A DNA stretch of 35,076 nt, from the NCBI RefSeq assembly GCF_002251385.1, contig NZ_NPJJ01000036.1, positions 1 to 35,076 of the forward strand, read 5' to 3'. Below the pieces are notes generated by a model. It had not been told where the DNA came from. It saw only the letters and a list, made by a program, of their open reading frames with translations, and searched no databases. Within the stretch, counting starts at the first letter, position 1. Every line of letters begins with the position of its first letter. Both the position numbers and the translations under genes were made by a program. Source of the stretch: Prevotella sp. P5-108. Its GTDB lineage: Bacteria > Bacteroidota > Bacteroidia > Bacteroidales > Bacteroidaceae. Positions 32,818-35,076 of the stretch are shown piece after piece.

Positions 32818-34107
32818 TTATCCGAATCCAGTTTTGAAAGGTCTTGCATAAGCCCGGTTTTCAGTATAGATATTCAGCACGTATTGCCTTGCTGTCATGA
32901 TCCACTTGGCAGGTACGGAGATGAAGCTGAAGACAAAAGCCTTTATGCGACTCGTTTCCTTGAGCCCGAAAGCCTTGGTGTCAAGCTTGCTAATGATGGT
33001 CTTATAGAAATTGTGTATCAATGCCGTAAGCAGAAGGAATACGGTGTTCTCTGACATGAACGACTTGGGGAGCCTGTTCCAGCCGAATCCGTTGTTCATA
33101 TCATCGAATATACGCTCTTTGCCCCCACGCTTGTTGTAAAATTCGACGATGTCTCTTGTTGATGAGTCATAATCGTTGGTAAGAATGCATCTGTAGGTGT
33201 ATTCACCTTCCCACAAGTCAAGCTCTCCATCCATGCGCTTTTGTCTCTGAATGACAAGACGATAGCACTTGCCTTCCCATTTCTCAACAAGAATGGAATT
33301 GAGTTCAAACTGGATGCCGTTGATTTCCTCCGTCTTCCATCCCCTCAGTGAAAACAAGTCATCGTAGAGCGAACTGCATCTGTTGGCGCGGATGTAGAAG
33401 TGCGTGCAATGCTTCTCTATCTCACTGACAATTTCCTTCGAGCACGAACCACAGTCGGCTCTGAAGCGATTCACACGGATGCTGTTGGCTTCCAGTAGGG
33501 CAAAGAATCTCTTGTGGGTCTCAGCCTGATAAAAGCGCACATTTGTGTTGCCATCGCTGTTCTCGACATAGACAATCATGTCACCGATGACATATACGCC
33601 AGGTCTGTAGCCGAGGAACTTCTTGTATGTCGGTTTTGCATCATACTTCTCTGTTTCAAGGAACTGATGGTCGAAATCAACATCGTAGGTTTCCACCTCA
33701 TTCAGTTCACCAGTGGAAACCAAGGCTTTTATAAGCAAGGCGTTGAGCTTGTCTGCCGTATTGAAATCATAGGTCTTGCCCTTATCGGAAGTATATGAGA
33801 TGTTTTCCTGTGTCAGTTCCTTGATGGCTCTGAGGATGGTATCAGAGCTGCATGTGCGCAAGGTCGGATGATACGAGAGATGACGCATCAGATGCGATGT
33901 TACATCCTCCACGCATGAACCGCCACAGAAGTATACGCTCATCAGAGAACGAATAATTTCGCTGTACTGGTATCCGATGATACTGCGGCATCTCTGACCA
34001 AGTGTCTGGTCGATAATAGGTGAAAGCATGGAGTCAAATTGCTCCATGATTGAAAAAATTCCTCCAAAAGGTGTGAGTTTTTCAGATTTTATTTGTACCT
34101 TTGCCAT
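32818..34107 (-). CDS. IS1380-family transposase
   Basis: A 429-aa DDE transposase of the IS1380 family, which includes Bacteroides elements such as IS942 and IS614. Features include the conserved DVDFDHQFLETEKYDAKPTY, the YKKFLGYRPGV region, DCGSCSKEIVSEIE, and the YxxRG-type C-terminal region with FYNKRGGKERIFDDMNNGF, then WIMTARQ. It is full length. The IS1380 elements are known for carrying outward promoters that can switch on neighbours (for example cfiA); whether this copy does so here is not visible. Confidence 0.9.
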   Translation of the reverse strand: MAKVQIKSEKLTPFGGIFSIMEQFDSMLSPIIDQTLGQRCRSIIGYQYSEIIRSLMSVYFCGGSCVEDVTSHLMRHLSYHPTLRTCSSDTILRAIKELTQENISYTSDKGKTYDFNTADKLNALLIKALVSTGELNEVETYDVDFDHQFLETEKYDAKPTYKKFLGYRPGVYVIGDMIVYVENSDGNTNVRFYQAETHKRFFALLEANSIRVNRFRADCGSCSKEIVSEIEKHCTHFYIRANRCSSLYDDLFSLRGWKTEEINGIQFELNSILVEKWEGKCYRLVIQRQKRMDGELDLWEGEYTYRCILTNDYDSSTRDIVEFYNKRGGKERIFDDMNNGFGWNRLPKSFMSENTVFLLLTALIHNFYKTIISKLDTKAFGLKETSRIKAFVFSFISVPAKWIMTARQYVLNIYTENRAYARPFKTGFG

Positions 34108-34177
34108 GTCTTGTTACGATTTACGCTTGTTTTGATTTGCAACACTAAGATAAGTGAAAAATCTGACATGGCAAAAT

Positions 34178-34202
34178 CCTGAGCAACTTTTTGTTGCTCA
34201 GG
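34178..34202. other. Strong hairpin near the right end of the IS
   Basis: Perfect 10-bp stem CCTGAGCAAC (34178-34187) with GTTGCTCAGG (34193-34202) and a TTTTT loop. A terminator-like or IS-end structure. Confidence 0.6.
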
Positions 34203-34256
34203 AACTTATAAATAAAGTTAAATCAAAGTGTTGCGGAATTAAGGAGATTAAGATAA

Positions 34257-34327
34257 AACCGCGAGTTATGTTGCGGTTATCCGTATTGCATAACTCGCTT
34301 ATTGAAGCAGAGATGTAATTACGGAGG
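34257..34327 (+). promoter_or_regulatory. Attenuator-like leader of the methyltransferase gene
   Basis: A possible 16-codon leader ORF runs from ATG 34268 to TAA 34316-34318 (MLRLSVLHNSLIEAEM). Two hairpins compete: AACCGC (34257-34262) with GCGGTT (34273-34278), or GCGAGTTATG (34261-34270) with CATAACTCGC (34289-34298). TCCGTA (34280-34285) can pair with TACGGA (34320-34325), which covers part of the GGAGG at 34323-34327. The layout resembles translational attenuators of erm-type resistance genes. No good SD lies right before the leader ATG (AAGGAG at 34241 is 21 nt away). Confidence 0.4.
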
Positions 34328-34335
34328 AAAAACAA

Positions 34336-34989
34336 ATGAATAATAATTTATCACGCTTTGCAGACAGCAAGGTTTATTTTCAATGCCCAATTTGCACAAA
34401 ATCAATGGATATACAAGGCAATAGCCTAATTTGTAGACATGGACATTGCTTTGATATTTCAAGATATGGGTATGTAAATTTGTTGTTAAAATCATCGCCC
34501 AAAACCAACTACAGCAAGCGGTCTTTTGACAACCGGCACCAAATTTTGGAGTATGGCATGTATGATGTTGTGTTGGAGAAAATCATACAGTTTATTTCTG
34601 ATACGCCATCTATAAGAAACATTTTAGATGTTGGTTGCGGCGAGGGTTTCTATGCAAGGCAGATACAGCAAAGAACAGAACGAAACATCTTTGCCTTTGA
34701 CTTGTCAAGGGAGGCAATACAGATTGCATCAAAAAAAGACAAGCGCAAAGCAGTGAAGTGGTTTGTTACTGACTTATCAAAAATCCCTTTGAAAGACGGA
34801 AGTATGGATTGTATTTTAGACATATTTTCGCCTGCACACTACAAAGAATTTCAGCGATTGCTATCTCCTAACGGATATGTTGTGAAAGTAATTCCTACGA
34901 AAAATCATTTGAGGGAAATCAGGACTAAAGTGCAAGCACACTTGAAAAAGGGTCAGCGGATTTTTCCGGTTGGTAACACCGTATGTTAG
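34336..34989 (+). CDS. RlmA/TlrB-like 23S rRNA guanine-N1 methyltransferase, 3'-truncated
   Basis: A 217-aa remnant of a family that methylates G745 or G748 of 23S rRNA; TlrB/RlmA(II) type members confer tylosin resistance. N-terminal zinc finger: C17, C20, C33 and H37 (FQCPICTKSM and LICRHGHCF), then YGYVNLLL. The SAM site is LDVGCGEGFYARQ (97-109). The C-terminus is cut: full-length homologues have about 270 residues and a further helical region, whereas here the last native residues are around HLKKGQRI. A strong GGAGG SD 8 nt before ATG, rare in Bacteroidales, points to a Gram-positive origin. Whether the remnant is active is doubtful. Confidence 0.75.
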   Translation: MNNNLSRFADSKVYFQCPICTKSMDIQGNSLICRHGHCFDISRYGYVNLLLKSSPKTNYSKRSFDNRHQILEYGMYDVVLEKIIQFISDTPSIRNILDVGCGEGFYARQIQQRTERNIFAFDLSREAIQIASKKDKRKAVKWFVTDLSKIPLKDGSMDCILDIFSPAHYKEFQRLLSPNGYVVKVIPTKNHLREIRTKVQAHLKKGQRIFPVGNTVC

Positions 34990-35076
34990 GAATAAAGTGT
35001 TGCCAGCCTGTACATGAAGAACCTGATATCCCCTACACCTCTGAACTGTGTTCTAAAAGCCTTGATTTTAGCATTG
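34986..35076 (-). CDS. C-terminus of an ISAon1/ISL3-like IS transposase (partial)
   Basis: Minus-strand frame of 29 codons ending in TAA at 34986-34988: NAKIKAFRTQFRGVGDI, then RFFMYRLATLYS. This matches the typical C-terminus of ISAon1-type DDE transposases of Bacteroidetes (segments of the type KIKAFR-QFRGV). It continues beyond the window. The IS end lies between about 34,960 and 34,985, so it has apparently inserted in the methyltransferase gene. Confidence 0.75.
   Translation of the reverse strand, partial: NAKIKAFRTQFRGVGDIRFFMYRLATLYS

Larger units (their letters stand above)
32654..34230 (-). mobile_element. IS1380-family insertion sequence (ends not resolved)
   Basis: The element around the transposase should be about 1.5-1.7 kb by family size. 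I could not find clear terminal inverted repeats by eye, so the limits are approximate. On the right, a perfect 10-bp hairpin CCTGAGCAAC/GTTGCTCAGG (34178-34202) lies close to the expected end and could block readthrough. Confidence 0.5.
26740..35076. mobile_element. Accessory region, probably part of an integrated conjugative/mobilisable element
   Basis: From about 26.74 kb gene content and texture change: a long gene-free repeat-bearing stretch, then SSB, DUF3873 and other small conjugative-element-type proteins, a ParA pair with flanking repeats, an IS1380 transposase, and a Gram-positive-looking methyltransferase gene cut at its 3' end next to another IS. This is the composition of Bacteroidales ICEs or integrated plasmids. 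No integrase, relaxase or att site is visible, and the right end lies beyond the window, so the left limit is approximate and the element type is inferred. Confidence 0.6.

Noticed and set aside
32654..34230. Exact IS terminal inverted repeats and target duplication
   Set aside because: I compared the flanks by eye and found no pair convincing enough to state.

Overview
The window looks like a Bacteroidales chromosome, most likely Prevotella/Segatella. The evidence is an archaeal/eukaryote-type ProS, GlnRS rather than the GatCAB route, a DUF4270 lipoprotein, a Bacteroidales-type methylmalonyl-CoA decarboxylase operon, almost no Shine-Dalgarno sequences, and repeated matches to the Bacteroidetes promoter (TTTG, about 19-20 nt, TAnnTTTG). 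The species call is inference; no rRNA or tRNA gene was seen.

Bases 1 to about 26,700 are core chromosome. On the plus strand: aspS, two small winged-helix-like proteins and a mannose-1-phosphate guanylyltransferase. On the minus strand: DedA, a TPR protein, glnS and proS (translation plus envelope functions). Plus again: an OmpA-type lipoprotein, mtgA and a PcrA/UvrD helicase, ending at a bidirectional terminator. Minus again, to 26.7 kb: a 42-aa small protein, a DUF4270 lipoprotein and a GT5 glycogen synthase-like protein in one operon; a broken gene; a methylmalonyl-CoA decarboxylase/carboxylase operon (carrier, small protein, carboxyltransferase); Nudix plus ispE; a zinc alcohol dehydrogenase; YjbQ plus a thioesterase; Bcp peroxiredoxin plus YaaA (peroxide defence); an Ogt-type DNA repair methyltransferase; and DUF1294 plus a YqiA-like esterase.

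Bases of about 26,700-35,076 are accessory. They begin with about 1.6 kb without a convincing gene, holding a three-unit structured repeat array and other palindromes. Then follows a cargo block typical of Bacteroidales conjugative elements (SSB, small acidic Cys-rich proteins, DUF3873), a ParA/ribbon-helix-helix-like partition pair flanked on both sides by related short repeats, a lipoprotein, an IS1380-family IS, and a Gram-positive-looking RlmA/TlrB-type rRNA methyltransferase gene. That last gene has a strong Shine-Dalgarno and an attenuator-like leader, and is cut short at its 3' end by another IS (C-terminus of an ISAon1/ISL3-like transposase) at the window edge.

The most promising candidates for undescribed biology are the structured repeat array (26.74-27.18 kb, with a fourth relative near 27.77 kb), the repeat sets around the parA pair, and the leader-ORF/attenuator in front of the truncated methyltransferase.
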